Both the position numbers and the translations under genes were made by a program. Source: Chitinispirillaceae bacterium (GTDB taxonomy: Bacteria > Fibrobacterota > Chitinivibrionia > Chitinivibrionales > Chitinispirillaceae). From it: a stretch of DNA of 33,261 bases. Location of the stretch: positions 1 through 33,261 of the forward strand of contig JAFGNB010000126.1 of the NCBI GenBank assembly GCA_016927235.1. The letters run 5' to 3'. Shown here one piece after another: positions 8,178 through 15,574 of this stretch; within the stretch, counting starts at the first letter, position 1, and every line of letters starts with the position of its first letter. The notes under the pieces are model-generated. The model saw only the letters and a list, made by a program, of their open reading frames with translations. It had not been told where the DNA came from and did not search any database.

Positions 8178-9265
8178 GATACTGACGGTTGCTGTTTTCG
8201 GGGTATATGGTGTTTCAATCGGAAACGGATACGATCACGCTGCTCTTTCGAGAGGTGGTAGCTGTTTTTTTTGTAATGCTTCAGCGATGTGATAAAACGA
8301 TCGAGATGCCGCAAATGTTCTCCGGAAAGGGTGATGCCGATTGAATTCAAGGCATGACGGATCGTATCGACGGGTCTGTCTTCCAGGTCTTCAAAACGGA
8401 TGGTGCAGTAATCGTGAGCGGGCAGCCGCTGAAGGTCTCTTTTTATTGTGCTGAGAATAGTATCGTATATCGAAATTGCGCGATCGAGGGTCGGTGTAGT
8501 ACACCCTTTACGAAGAGCGTTGCGATCCCCTTCGATTTTCCACATTCTGATAGTTGATGGTATGACCTCTGTGGGGTTTCTATAAATATGAATGAATTTT
8601 GCTCTGGGAAAGAGTTGTTTGAGATAGACGATTCGTGTCGAGTGAAAGGGATTTTTCAGGACTACTCTGCCCTTGTTCTGCATTGACAGCTTTTTACAGA
8701 AAATGGTTAACGTTTTATTCCATTCATGCCTTAAAGCATCAGGCGGCATGAAATCACATCTACTGTTAAGAAAAAAATCACTTTTTTCAGGAAAAACGAG
8801 TCTTTCCACCGGTGAAAAGGTCGTTGCACGAAAAAGAGCGAATTCGTCCTCCTGTGGTTCGTCAAGGGTTAACGAGATATTATCGGTGCTGCGCTTCGGG
8901 GGGAGCATCATCCGCAGTATGGGTGAAAGGATTTTTTTTGAGATGAAAAAACTCCCCGGCATACCTGTTTCAATCATGGAGGGAGTCTTGAATGCAGGCA
9001 GCGAATTGAAAATCTGGTGAAGAAACGTGGTTCCGGAACGCCAGTGGCCGACGATGACAACCGGATCCCGCGGACAGAGAGCATTTTGAATTTTTTTACC
9101 GTAGAAAAGCCTTTCACAAAATTCAAGCACTGAAGTTCCGAACGAATAAAGAAGCAGTACTGCAAAACGATAGATATACTTTGGATGCCGCCCCACGCCG
9201 TTACGTTTGACCAGTTTTAAAAGATTGCCGGTGGTGATGCCGGTAACAAAATATCCGCTTGCCAT
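8174..9265 (-). CDS. PAPS-dependent sulfotransferase
   Basis: 363 aa. The 5'-phosphosulfate loop GHWRSGTTFL (73-82) and the 3'-phosphate motif FIHIYRNPTEVIPST (224-238) bind PAPS. The signature DEPQEDEFAL (135-144) and KNPFHS (204-209) place it in the Sulfotransfer_3-like group of bacterial and animal-like sulfotransferases. It should transfer sulfate from PAPS to a hydroxyl on a carbohydrate, lipid or other small acceptor. There is a hydrophobic patch near residues 31-46 but no clear signal peptide. The downstream lipocalin-like gene overlaps by 4 nt, which suggests a joint pathway. An A8 run lies about 30 codons before the stop (plus-strand T's 8265-8272); slippage there would change the C-terminus. 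Confidence 0.88.
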   Translation of the reverse strand: MASGYFVTGITTGNLLKLVKRNGVGRHPKYIYRFAVLLLYSFGTSVLEFCERLFYGKKIQNALCPRDPVVIVGHWRSGTTFLHQIFNSLPAFKTPSMIETGMPGSFFISKKILSPILRMMLPPKRSTDNISLTLDEPQEDEFALFRATTFSPVERLVFPEKSDFFLNSRCDFMPPDALRHEWNKTLTIFCKKLSMQNKGRVVLKNPFHSTRIVYLKQLFPRAKFIHIYRNPTEVIPSTIRMWKIEGDRNALRKGCTTPTLDRAISIYDTILSTIKRDLQRLPAHDYCTIRFEDLEDRPVDTIRHALNSIGITLSGEHLRHLDRFITSLKHYKKNSYHLSKEQRDRIRFRLKHHIPRKQQPSVS

Positions 9266-9644
9266 TATTGCCGCACCGCCTTTTTTGATGGGCAGATAAA
9301 AATTTCATTTCCCTTTAGAAGTACTTTGCGTATGTTCCGCTGTTCAAGGTGCCCCCTGATCCCCAAAGAGACAATTGTCGTCATCTTACTCTTAAAAAAA
9401 TATATCATTTAATTTCGGTATTTTATCGCTCTTGGAACGATAGGAATTTTCTCATCTTGAGTTTATGCAATATGTATGCCACTGAAGCCCTATTATTTGC
9501 ACTATCGGCGGTTTTCATATCCACATTGGCGGAAATAGTGGTCACTGCGGCCGAAGTGTAAAGTTGAAATAATGCAAAGTATAGAATCCCAACTATTTTA
9601 TCCATAAAATAAAACAGGCGGATCACCCAATGTGTTTCAAACCA

Positions 9645-9707
9645 TTCCTGATTTTCGGAATATAGTTCCCGAAATTAGTAATTCGTTTCCGTCGCTTCCC
9701 GTAAATG
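9645..9707 (+). repeat. Dispersed intergenic repeat, copy 2
   Basis: The second copy of the 63-bp element at 6456-6518 (55/63 identical), carrying the same internal imperfect hairpin around TTTCGGAA/TTCCCGAAA. The first 11 bases, TTCCTGATTTT, occur again at 9871, next to the right arm of a nearby inverted repeat. Confidence 0.7.
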
Positions 9708-9715
9708 CTTCGTTT

Positions 9716-9896
9716 GATTTAATTGGGAGATTAAAAAATCAGAGAGTTCCGTATTGCGCCAACGAAGCAACGACATCGTCAATCGGTTCCACTGAATACA
9801 ATTTACCGCGAAGGTCATCGCGTACCATCTTCCGGTGTCTGATAGGAACAAGGCCGGCGAACTACGATCCTTCCTGATTTTTCTCCCAATAAAATC
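9716..9896. repeat. Inverted repeat flanking a 151-bp segment
   Basis: Arms GATTTAATTGGGAGA (9716-9730) and TCTCCCAATAAAATC (9882-9896) are reverse complements at 14 of 15 positions. The interior has no complete gene. The layout recalls a miniature inverted-repeat element, but no target-site duplication was recognised. Confidence 0.4.
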
Positions 9897-10034
9897 ATCT
9901 TAAAAAGAGTATTCCGATAAAGGGGCGGATGGAATGAAAAACCGATCCGAATTCATCGGTTATCAAATGGGCAATCATCCGCAGAAGCGTTAAACTGCCC
10001 CGGAATGCAAAGTTTAAAAGGGGAGTGTTGCACA

Positions 10035-10748
10035 ATGAAGAAGATAGTCCATATAACTATAATGGCATGGGCAACAGCGGTAGTGATACAGTGTGCAAAT
10101 GATAAGAGTGGGGTTGTGTACAACTGGGGTACCAATGGTCCCGTTGATGTAACCACTATGGCGACTCCTGATGGCGGAAGGGTGAAAGCTGCGGAAGAGG
10201 GGCCCGTCCGCAGCGCATTTGATGAACCGGCTATCGATCTCTCCACGTTTTGCCTTGAAGTCACCGGACTGGTTGATTCCCCGTTTATTCTGACATGGGA
10301 GGAGATACTCGCGCATCCTGCAGCCTATTCAGATACAATACTCATGTACTGTGTCGAAGGATGGGAGGTATGGGGAAACTGGAAAGGTATTCTGATCAGA
10401 TCGTTACTTGAGAGAGCGCATGTTCAGACTGAAGGCAACCACATTCTGTTTGGATGTGCCGACGGCTATTCGACATCGCTGCCTATATCCTATCTTTTGA
10501 AATATGATATTATCCTGGCATACGAGGTAAACGGCTCTCCGCTTCAAGGATACGATGGTTTTCCGCTTCGGCTCATTGCTTTCGGCAAATACGGGTATAA
10601 GTGGGCGAAGTGGATCACCCGACTGGAAGTGACCGCTCAGTCCGAAACCGGCTTCTGGGAAGGCCGGGGGTATACCGATAAAGCCGATGTCCCCATTTCT
10701 CGACGACAGTATTACGAAGGAGAAGCGGCGGAACTGTTGGAGTATTAA
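10035..10748 (+). CDS. Exported molybdopterin-dependent oxidoreductase (sulfite oxidase/YedY-like fold)
   Basis: 237 aa. The start at 10035 is chosen over an in-frame ATG at 10005 because GGGGAG lies just upstream and the N-terminus then reads as a signal peptide (MKKIVHITIMAWATAVVIQC). Cys20 could be a lipidation site, although VIQC is a poor lipobox. The body is the Moco-binding oxidoreductase domain: VTGLVDSPFILTWEEILAHP, the metal-ligand Cys106 in MYCVEGWEVWGNWKG, DGYSTSLP, and the closing signature GFPLRLIAFGKYGYKWAKW. It lacks a Tat motif, unlike E. coli YedY/MsrP, and lacks the dimerisation domain of sulfite oxidases. The substrate is unknown. The next gene, 194 bp downstream, is Tat-exported, and an exported MsrA-MsrB lies within 4 kb. 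Confidence 0.85.
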   Translation: MKKIVHITIMAWATAVVIQCANDKSGVVYNWGTNGPVDVTTMATPDGGRVKAAEEGPVRSAFDEPAIDLSTFCLEVTGLVDSPFILTWEEILAHPAAYSDTILMYCVEGWEVWGNWKGILIRSLLERAHVQTEGNHILFGCADGYSTSLPISYLLKYDIILAYEVNGSPLQGYDGFPLRLIAFGKYGYKWAKWITRLEVTAQSETGFWEGRGYTDKADVPISRRQYYEGEAAELLEY

Positions 10749-10942
10749 ACAATGATAAATTAAGGAAAATAATCCTGAAATGGCAGGCTTCTGAAGATAT
10801 ATTTCCACTATACTTTTTGTAAGATCTCTCTTTAATCATCAGTATGTTTATCTGTTTAATTGTTTTATTTGCGATTAGCATTTTATTAATTACTAAATAC
10901 CGGTACGAATGACAGTATAACCTGCATAAAAGAAAGATATGT

Positions 10943-12370
10943 ATGTCTCTCTCCCGCAGAACATTCCTGAAAAAAAGCGTGCATTTTGCAGGCGCAGCTG
11001 CAATTGCGCCTCAGGTGATTATCGGAAAAGATAAAACCAGTCCCGGCACGTTTTCACCGAGTCCCTTGAATAAATGGCCCGGACGGTGCGTTCTCAACTT
11101 CAATAACCAGCATGAAAGCGTGCCCACGGGAGGCTCGGCCGAAGACGAAGCGGTTGTTAAGCGCATGGTCGATGATTCCATAAAGCTGCTGACCGGCGAG
11201 GTAACGGTCGGAAACGCCTGGAAGGCACTGTTCCCGTCGTCCCTTTCCCAATCGTCAATAATCGCGATAAAAGTCTGTTTTTTAAACAATCGTCTCCCCT
11301 CGCATCCGTTTGTGGTGATGGGAATCGTTGAGGGCCTGCAGCAGATGAGCATCGGCAACGGCAATTTTCCTGCATCCAATATCACCATTTATGACGGCAA
11401 CAATTCCAATTCCTTCAGCAGTGTCGGATTCACGCAACAGCGTTTTCCCGGTATTACCCTGCAGCACTATTCCGGCAGGGAGGTCTACCCGATCGGCGGG
11501 ACGAATTATACGGACGGTGCGCGCAATCTGCCCTACTCTCCAGTTCTGCATGACGCTGATTTTCTCATCAACGCGCCCAATTTACGCGGCCACTCGAGTC
11601 ATGGTGAGGGTTTTACCCTCGGTTTCAAGAGCCATTTCGGAACCTATAATCCCGAGCATACCCAGTACCCCGAATACTTGCGAGATTACAACTGTACCGG
11701 CCCGGTGTATCAGAAAACCGTGCTTACCGTTATCTCCGCGCTGTTTGGCAAAAAGGAAGGGAGCGGCCCCGGAGGCGCACCGGAGCAGTTTACGCGCTAT
11801 CCTTTGACAAAAGATCCCGCGGATGAGACCCGAACGCCTAACACCATAATCATGAGCACGGATCCGGTGACCGCTGAGTTTCAGGCGATTAAAATTCTGC
11901 GCATTGAGGGAAACAGATCGTATACAGTTAATAATCTGCCGCGCTATCTGCGTGCTTCAGCAGGCGTGACCGGCGCATTGGATCCAACCTATAACATCGG
12001 CATTATCAACGAAGAGCAGATGGACTGTCGGGAAATCATCAACAAAAAAGAAACAACTGAAGCCGGTTCGTTCCTCATGCACGACAGGAGCGCCGGCATG
12101 TCCCTGATGGTGCACCAAAATCCCGGTTATCCGGATGTTTTTATTGAGATGGTGCTTCCGCAGTTATCTGAAATCATACCGGGGAAGATTGTCGTTGTTA
12201 CGCCGCAGGGAAAGAGGGTCGCTGAAATATACGTACCCTTGCACGGCGTGCGCACCAGGATTGTATGGAACCGGAAAGACCGTTATGGGCGGAACGTAGG
12301 CCCGGGAACCTATGTTTTCAGACTCGCCGCCGGCAATATATCTCTTGTAAAGAAGGTGATACTCAGGTAA
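10943..12370 (+). CDS. Tat-exported DUF362 protein with FlgD-like C-terminal domain
   Basis: 475 aa. A twin-arginine signal (SRRTFLK at 4-10, then the hydrophobic segment HFAGAAAIAPQVIIG) predicts folded export. The body is DUF362-like: IAIKVCFLNNRLPSHPF, DADFLINAPNLRGHSSHG and GEGFTLGFKSHFGTY are recognisable. No ferredoxin cysteine motifs are present, unlike the DUF362 protein at the left end. Residues about 412-475 form a FlgD-Ig/sorting-like domain (KIVVVTPQGKRVAEI, WNRKDRYGRNVGPGTYVFRL, ending VKKVILR) typical of secreted proteins in FCB-group bacteria. Tat export usually implies a cofactor bound before export; none is evident here. The long AT-rich leader (10749-10942) carries only a weak purine-rich ribosome binding site. 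Catalytic function is unknown. Confidence 0.8.
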   Translation: MSLSRRTFLKKSVHFAGAAAIAPQVIIGKDKTSPGTFSPSPLNKWPGRCVLNFNNQHESVPTGGSAEDEAVVKRMVDDSIKLLTGEVTVGNAWKALFPSSLSQSSIIAIKVCFLNNRLPSHPFVVMGIVEGLQQMSIGNGNFPASNITIYDGNNSNSFSSVGFTQQRFPGITLQHYSGREVYPIGGTNYTDGARNLPYSPVLHDADFLINAPNLRGHSSHGEGFTLGFKSHFGTYNPEHTQYPEYLRDYNCTGPVYQKTVLTVISALFGKKEGSGPGGAPEQFTRYPLTKDPADETRTPNTIIMSTDPVTAEFQAIKILRIEGNRSYTVNNLPRYLRASAGVTGALDPTYNIGIINEEQMDCREIINKKETTEAGSFLMHDRSAGMSLMVHQNPGYPDVFIEMVLPQLSEIIPGKIVVVTPQGKRVAEIYVPLHGVRTRIVWNRKDRYGRNVGPGTYVFRLAAGNISLVKKVILR

Positions 12371-12431
12371 AGCAGCTACCCCGATACCCATGCCGATGCA
12401 TACTCCCTTCACCTCAGCATACTCACGAATG

Positions 12432-13946
12432 CTACCGGCCGAGATAATGATGCAGTACCTGTCCGGATCCTTTTTTTTCAACTACGATCGACAATCCTGA
12501 AGGAAAAAACGGGGGTTGTTGAGTGCCTTTATAAAAAAGACGACCCTGTATGCTGTAGATTTCGATAGCGCCTGTTTCATTCATACGGTATAAATTCACA
12601 CTCTTAAAAAACGGTTGCATTCCGTCGGCGGATACTTTCCCATCAGCAAAAACAACCGGGTCTCCGGCAAGTTCGTTGATATACATCTCGATATTCGTAT
12701 ATCCGTCCTTTGAGAGCTCTTTACCGTTGCAATCGTCGGCCCGGTCCGGATTCAATCCGTGCTTCTTTTCCCAGTCATCAGGCATCCCGTCCTTATCGGT
12801 ATCAACAGGGGGAGTGCCGTTCGCGACGGTACCCACATTGTTCGGGATTCCGTTTTCATCCTCGGTCGTGACGATTGCTCCTTTTTTGCCGTAGGAGCGC
12901 AGTTCATCGATAAGGAATTCGTCGACGGCATCGCGTACTTTCGACGGTCCCACATTCTCAATTACATGGTTCAGTGCATCCTGCGCGGAAAGCAGTTTGT
13001 CCACGCCCGGATAGTTGAAAGGTGAACTCATCACCGTTGCGGTTTTGTAACTCGTCATGAGGCTGCCGTCGACGGTGCCGTTTTTATTGTCATCTACCCA
13101 GTTATCCTTGCCGTACACGTGGAAGTACGAAGTGGTGCCGGTAATGTGCGTGTTCGAATTGCTCGATGGTCCGTAGATGAAGTAGTTGCCGATCAGGTTG
13201 CACTCCGAAACACCATTCTCGGTGTCACCCATGATGTAGCCGTGCTCGTGCCAGTTGTAGAGCACGCTATTGACGAACTCGTGTTTGCCGCGCGCCTTGG
13301 GGTTGCGCGTCTTGTTGTCGATGTACAGCGAGCGGATCATCGACCAGTGCCCCTCGACCCCCGAAGGTTGCATCAAACCTCCGGTTGAATGGTTGTCAAT
13401 ATTGATACCCTGCCCGATGATGCAGTTCTGAAAGGTAAGGTTGTCAATGCCGTCGCCGTTCACGTCAAGTGTACCGTCAATTCCCCATGAGATGGAAACA
13501 TGGTCCAGCATATAGTTCTGCCCCGCGGAAACGGCCAATGCATCTTTTTTATCATCGCCGTTTTTTCCCATTCTGATGCGAATGTAACGGATGATATTGT
13601 TTCCGGAATCTCCGTTAAGGGCGACACCGTTTCTATATATGGTAATGCCTCCTCCCGGAGCTGTCTGCCCGGCAATATAAACATTCTTTTTGATAACAAT
13701 ACGCTCTGTAATGTTAATAACACCGCCGACATCAAAGACCACGATCCGGTTCGAAGTACTTACCGCATCCCGTAAAGAACCCGGACCGGTATCGTTGAGA
13801 TTGGTAACATGGTACACCGCTCCGCCGCGTCCGCCGGTAGTATATTTTCCAAATCCCTCCGCACCAGGAAATGCCGGTAGACCGGAAGCGGCTCGACATG
13901 CCATTGCACAGGCAGCAGTGAAGCAAAGGGCTTTAATGGTGTCCAT
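12432..13946 (-). CDS. Secreted pectate lyase (PL1-type) with Ca-binding and sorting tail
   Basis: 504 aa. Signal peptide about 1-21. The right-handed beta-helix lyase domain spans about 22-360, with the family start FPGAEGFGKYTTGGRGG (26-42), GPGSLRDAV (54-62), VVFDVGGVI (69-77), IAGQTAPGGGI (91-101), LDHVSISWG (147-155) and RNPKARG (214-220; Arg219 is the likely catalytic base by family position). It would cleave polygalacturonate by beta-elimination outside the cell. Residues 381-425 form a type-3/EF-hand-like calcium motif (DTDKDGMPDDWEKKHGLNP). Residues about 445-504 resemble a C-terminal sorting domain (IEIYSIQGRLFY). A strong AAAGGAG lies 7 nt before the ATG. It is divergent from msrAB and convergent with the DUF362 gene. 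Confidence 0.9.
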   Translation of the reverse strand: MDTIKALCFTAACAMACRAASGLPAFPGAEGFGKYTTGGRGGAVYHVTNLNDTGPGSLRDAVSTSNRIVVFDVGGVINITERIVIKKNVYIAGQTAPGGGITIYRNGVALNGDSGNNIIRYIRIRMGKNGDDKKDALAVSAGQNYMLDHVSISWGIDGTLDVNGDGIDNLTFQNCIIGQGINIDNHSTGGLMQPSGVEGHWSMIRSLYIDNKTRNPKARGKHEFVNSVLYNWHEHGYIMGDTENGVSECNLIGNYFIYGPSSNSNTHITGTTSYFHVYGKDNWVDDNKNGTVDGSLMTSYKTATVMSSPFNYPGVDKLLSAQDALNHVIENVGPSKVRDAVDEFLIDELRSYGKKGAIVTTEDENGIPNNVGTVANGTPPVDTDKDGMPDDWEKKHGLNPDRADDCNGKELSKDGYTNIEMYINELAGDPVVFADGKVSADGMQPFFKSVNLYRMNETGAIEIYSIQGRLFYKGTQQPPFFPSGLSIVVEKKGSGQVLHHYLGR

Positions 13947-14007
13947 ATTTTTTCTCCTTTAAGAGTAACCTCCCGAAATAATATCCTCCCTTCGGCAGAT
14001 TAAACCC

Positions 14008-14037
14008 CCTATAAATAATATACATTAAAATTCTCAA
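14008..14037 (-). promoter_or_regulatory. Possible promoter of the pectate lyase gene
   Basis: On the minus strand, -35 TTGAGA (14032-14037) and -10 TATAGG (14008-14013) are separated by 18 bp, in an AT-rich stretch about 60 bp upstream of the lyase ATG. Confidence 0.4.
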
Positions 14038-14136
14038 CCGTTTTCCCTTTCTGTGGTCTGGTCATTTTCATCCGCCTGCCGCCAATTTAAACACCCTTAA
14101 ACTCGTAGTTCATTAGAATCCTTTAAGGAGTGAACT

Positions 14137-15234
14137 ATGAAGCCTGTTACAATTAAAACCGGAGCACTTATCATGGCACTATCAATAATGATTGAGCAAC
14201 AGCCTTGGGCGGCAGCGGAACGAACCGCCGCCGATGCGGTCGCCACCTTCGCCGGCGGCTGCTTCTGGTGTATGGTTCCGCCGTTTGAAACTATTCCGGG
14301 AGTTACGAAGGTAATATCCGGTTACACCGGCGGTACCAAGGAGAATCCGAGCTACGAGGAGGTATGCGGCGGAACAACCGGGCATGTTGAAGCGGTTGAA
14401 ATCCACTATGATTCGAAAAAGGTTGGATACAACGACCTGCTCGATGCATTCTGGAAAAACATCAACCCCACCGACCGCGGCGGCCAGTTCGCCGACCGGG
14501 GCAGACAGTATGGTACTGCAATATTTTACCATACGAAGCGCCAGAAACTGCTCGCCGAAGCCTCGCGCGAGGCACTGGAAAAATCCGGCGCCTTTGAAGA
14601 GGTAATCGTGACACCGATACTTCCGGCAACCCCCTTTTATCCTGCGGAGGAGTATCATCAGAAGTATCATGCAAAACACCCGATTTACTACAAACAGTAT
14701 CGGGAGGGTTCGGGAAGAGGGCCTTTTCTTAGACGGATATGGGGAGACGTCCGCCGCACTGCAGTGGAGAGCGAAAAACCACTCCCCGAGGCAGTGAAAA
14801 AAGGACGGCTGCCGGATAGCGCGCTCAAGGCACGGCTCACTGAAATGCAGTATGATGTTGCGGTCTGCAGCGCAACGGAACCGCCGTTTAACAATGAGTA
14901 TTGGAACAACAAATGTGAAGGTATCTATGTTGATATCATCTCCGGCGAACCGCTGTTCAGTTCAAAGGACAAGTTTGATTCAGGTACCGGTTGGCCGAGC
15001 TTCACCCGTCCGCTTGAAAAAAGTGCGGTCATTGAAAAAGGGGACAACAGTCATTCAATGCACCGCATTGAGGTGCGTGGTAAAACGGCTGATTCGCATC
15101 TCGGCCACCTTTTCCCCGACGGCCCGGCGCCGACCGGACTAAGATACTGTATTAATTCGGCTTCACTGCGGTTTGTTCCAAAGGACGACCTGGAAAAAGA
15201 GGGGTACGGGGAGTATCTGGAGCTTTTCAAATGA
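14137..15234 (+). CDS. msrAB: Exported peptide methionine sulfoxide reductase MsrA-MsrB fusion
   Basis: 365 aa. A signal peptide (about 1-27, ending QQPWAAAE) is followed by MsrA (about 35-205), with catalytic Cys42 in [18 protein letters not shown] and [10 protein letters not shown]. MsrB (about 235-350) has [25 protein letters not shown] and catalytic Cys338 in RYCINSASL. The zinc-binding CxxC pairs of some MsrB proteins are absent. MsrA reduces S- and MsrB reduces R-methionine sulfoxide in proteins, so the fusion repairs both epimers outside the cytoplasm; its electron donor is not encoded nearby. The Shine-Dalgarno AAGGAG precedes the ATG by 6-7 nt. Confidence 0.95.
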   Translation: MKPVTIKTGALIMALSIMIEQQPWAAAERTAADAVATFAGGCFWCMVPPFETIPGVTKVISGYTGGTKENPSYEEVCGGTTGHVEAVEIHYDSKKVGYNDLLDAFWKNINPTDRGGQFADRGRQYGTAIFYHTKRQKLLAEASREALEKSGAFEEVIVTPILPATPFYPAEEYHQKYHAKHPIYYKQYREGSGRGPFLRRIWGDVRRTAVESEKPLPEAVKKGRLPDSALKARLTEMQYDVAVCSATEPPFNNEYWNNKCEGIYVDIISGEPLFSSKDKFDSGTGWPSFTRPLEKSAVIEKGDNSHSMHRIEVRGKTADSHLGHLFPDGPAPTGLRYCINSASLRFVPKDDLEKEGYGEYLELFK

Positions 15235-15511
15235 ATTTTTATGGCTTACTACTCCATTTGCCCTGGAATTGCAGCAGTTAAGAGCGGGGCGGTGGATTTT
15301 AGAAAAGCAGATAGATGAGAGCTGGCAGGTCATGAGGGAGGGGGCATGCTCCACCCGACCGCATGATTTTCTCAATCACCCTCCCGACTGACGGATATTG
15401 AGAGATGAGATTATATAAATTTTTCCTCTCTCCATTCGGCAGTGTTAACTGATCAAATTAATTTTAAATCAGAATCTGCAAAAACGATATTATTGTAAAA
15501 ACGAGGTGAAT
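15235..15511. other. Intergenic region after msrAB
   Basis: 277 bp without a recognised gene. A 7-bp inverted repeat (GGGAGGG ... CCCTCCC, around 15337-15385) has a loop of about 40 nt and no T run, so it is a poor terminator. The second half is AT-rich and may hold the promoter of the leader and lipoprotein that follow. Confidence 0.4.
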
Positions 15512-15574
15512 ATGAAATCGCTCCGAAGTCACCTTGATACACCGGTTTTCGGCTATTACACCGCGGTCCAATGA
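15512..15574 (+). CDS. 20-codon leader peptide coupled to the downstream lipoprotein gene
   Basis: The peptide is MKSLRSHLDTPVFGYYTAVQ. GAGGTG lies 5 nt before its ATG, and its TGA overlaps the ATG of the 772-aa lipoprotein (ATGA, 15571-15574). The big gene has no clear Shine-Dalgarno of its own, so coupling through this ORF is the simplest reading. No attenuation-type codon run is evident. Confidence 0.45.
   Translation: MKSLRSHLDTPVFGYYTAVQ

Larger units (their letters stand above)
9266..10034. other. Gene-poor 769-bp intergenic region
   Basis: AT-rich, with no convincing gene on either strand. Short open stretches (about 9349-9561 plus, 9423-9626 minus, 9632-9877 plus) have no good ribosome binding site or recognisable motif. 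It contains repeat copy 2 (9645-9707) and an inverted repeat at 9716-9730/9882-9896. On the minus strand, 9739-9828 encodes 29 residues (MVRDDLRGKLYSVEPIDDVV...) that look protein-like and may be a fragment of a lost gene. Confidence 0.5.

Noticed and set aside
9349-9561. 70-codon open frame in the gene-poor gap
   Set aside because: No ribosome binding site or family motif, AT-rich, and overlapped by an equally plausible antisense frame.
12164-12481. Minus-strand peptide with VCIGMGIGVAA, reminiscent of a thiolase C-terminus
   Set aside because: The match is a few glycine-rich residues only, mostly antisense to the DUF362 gene, and no thiolase active-site motifs are present.
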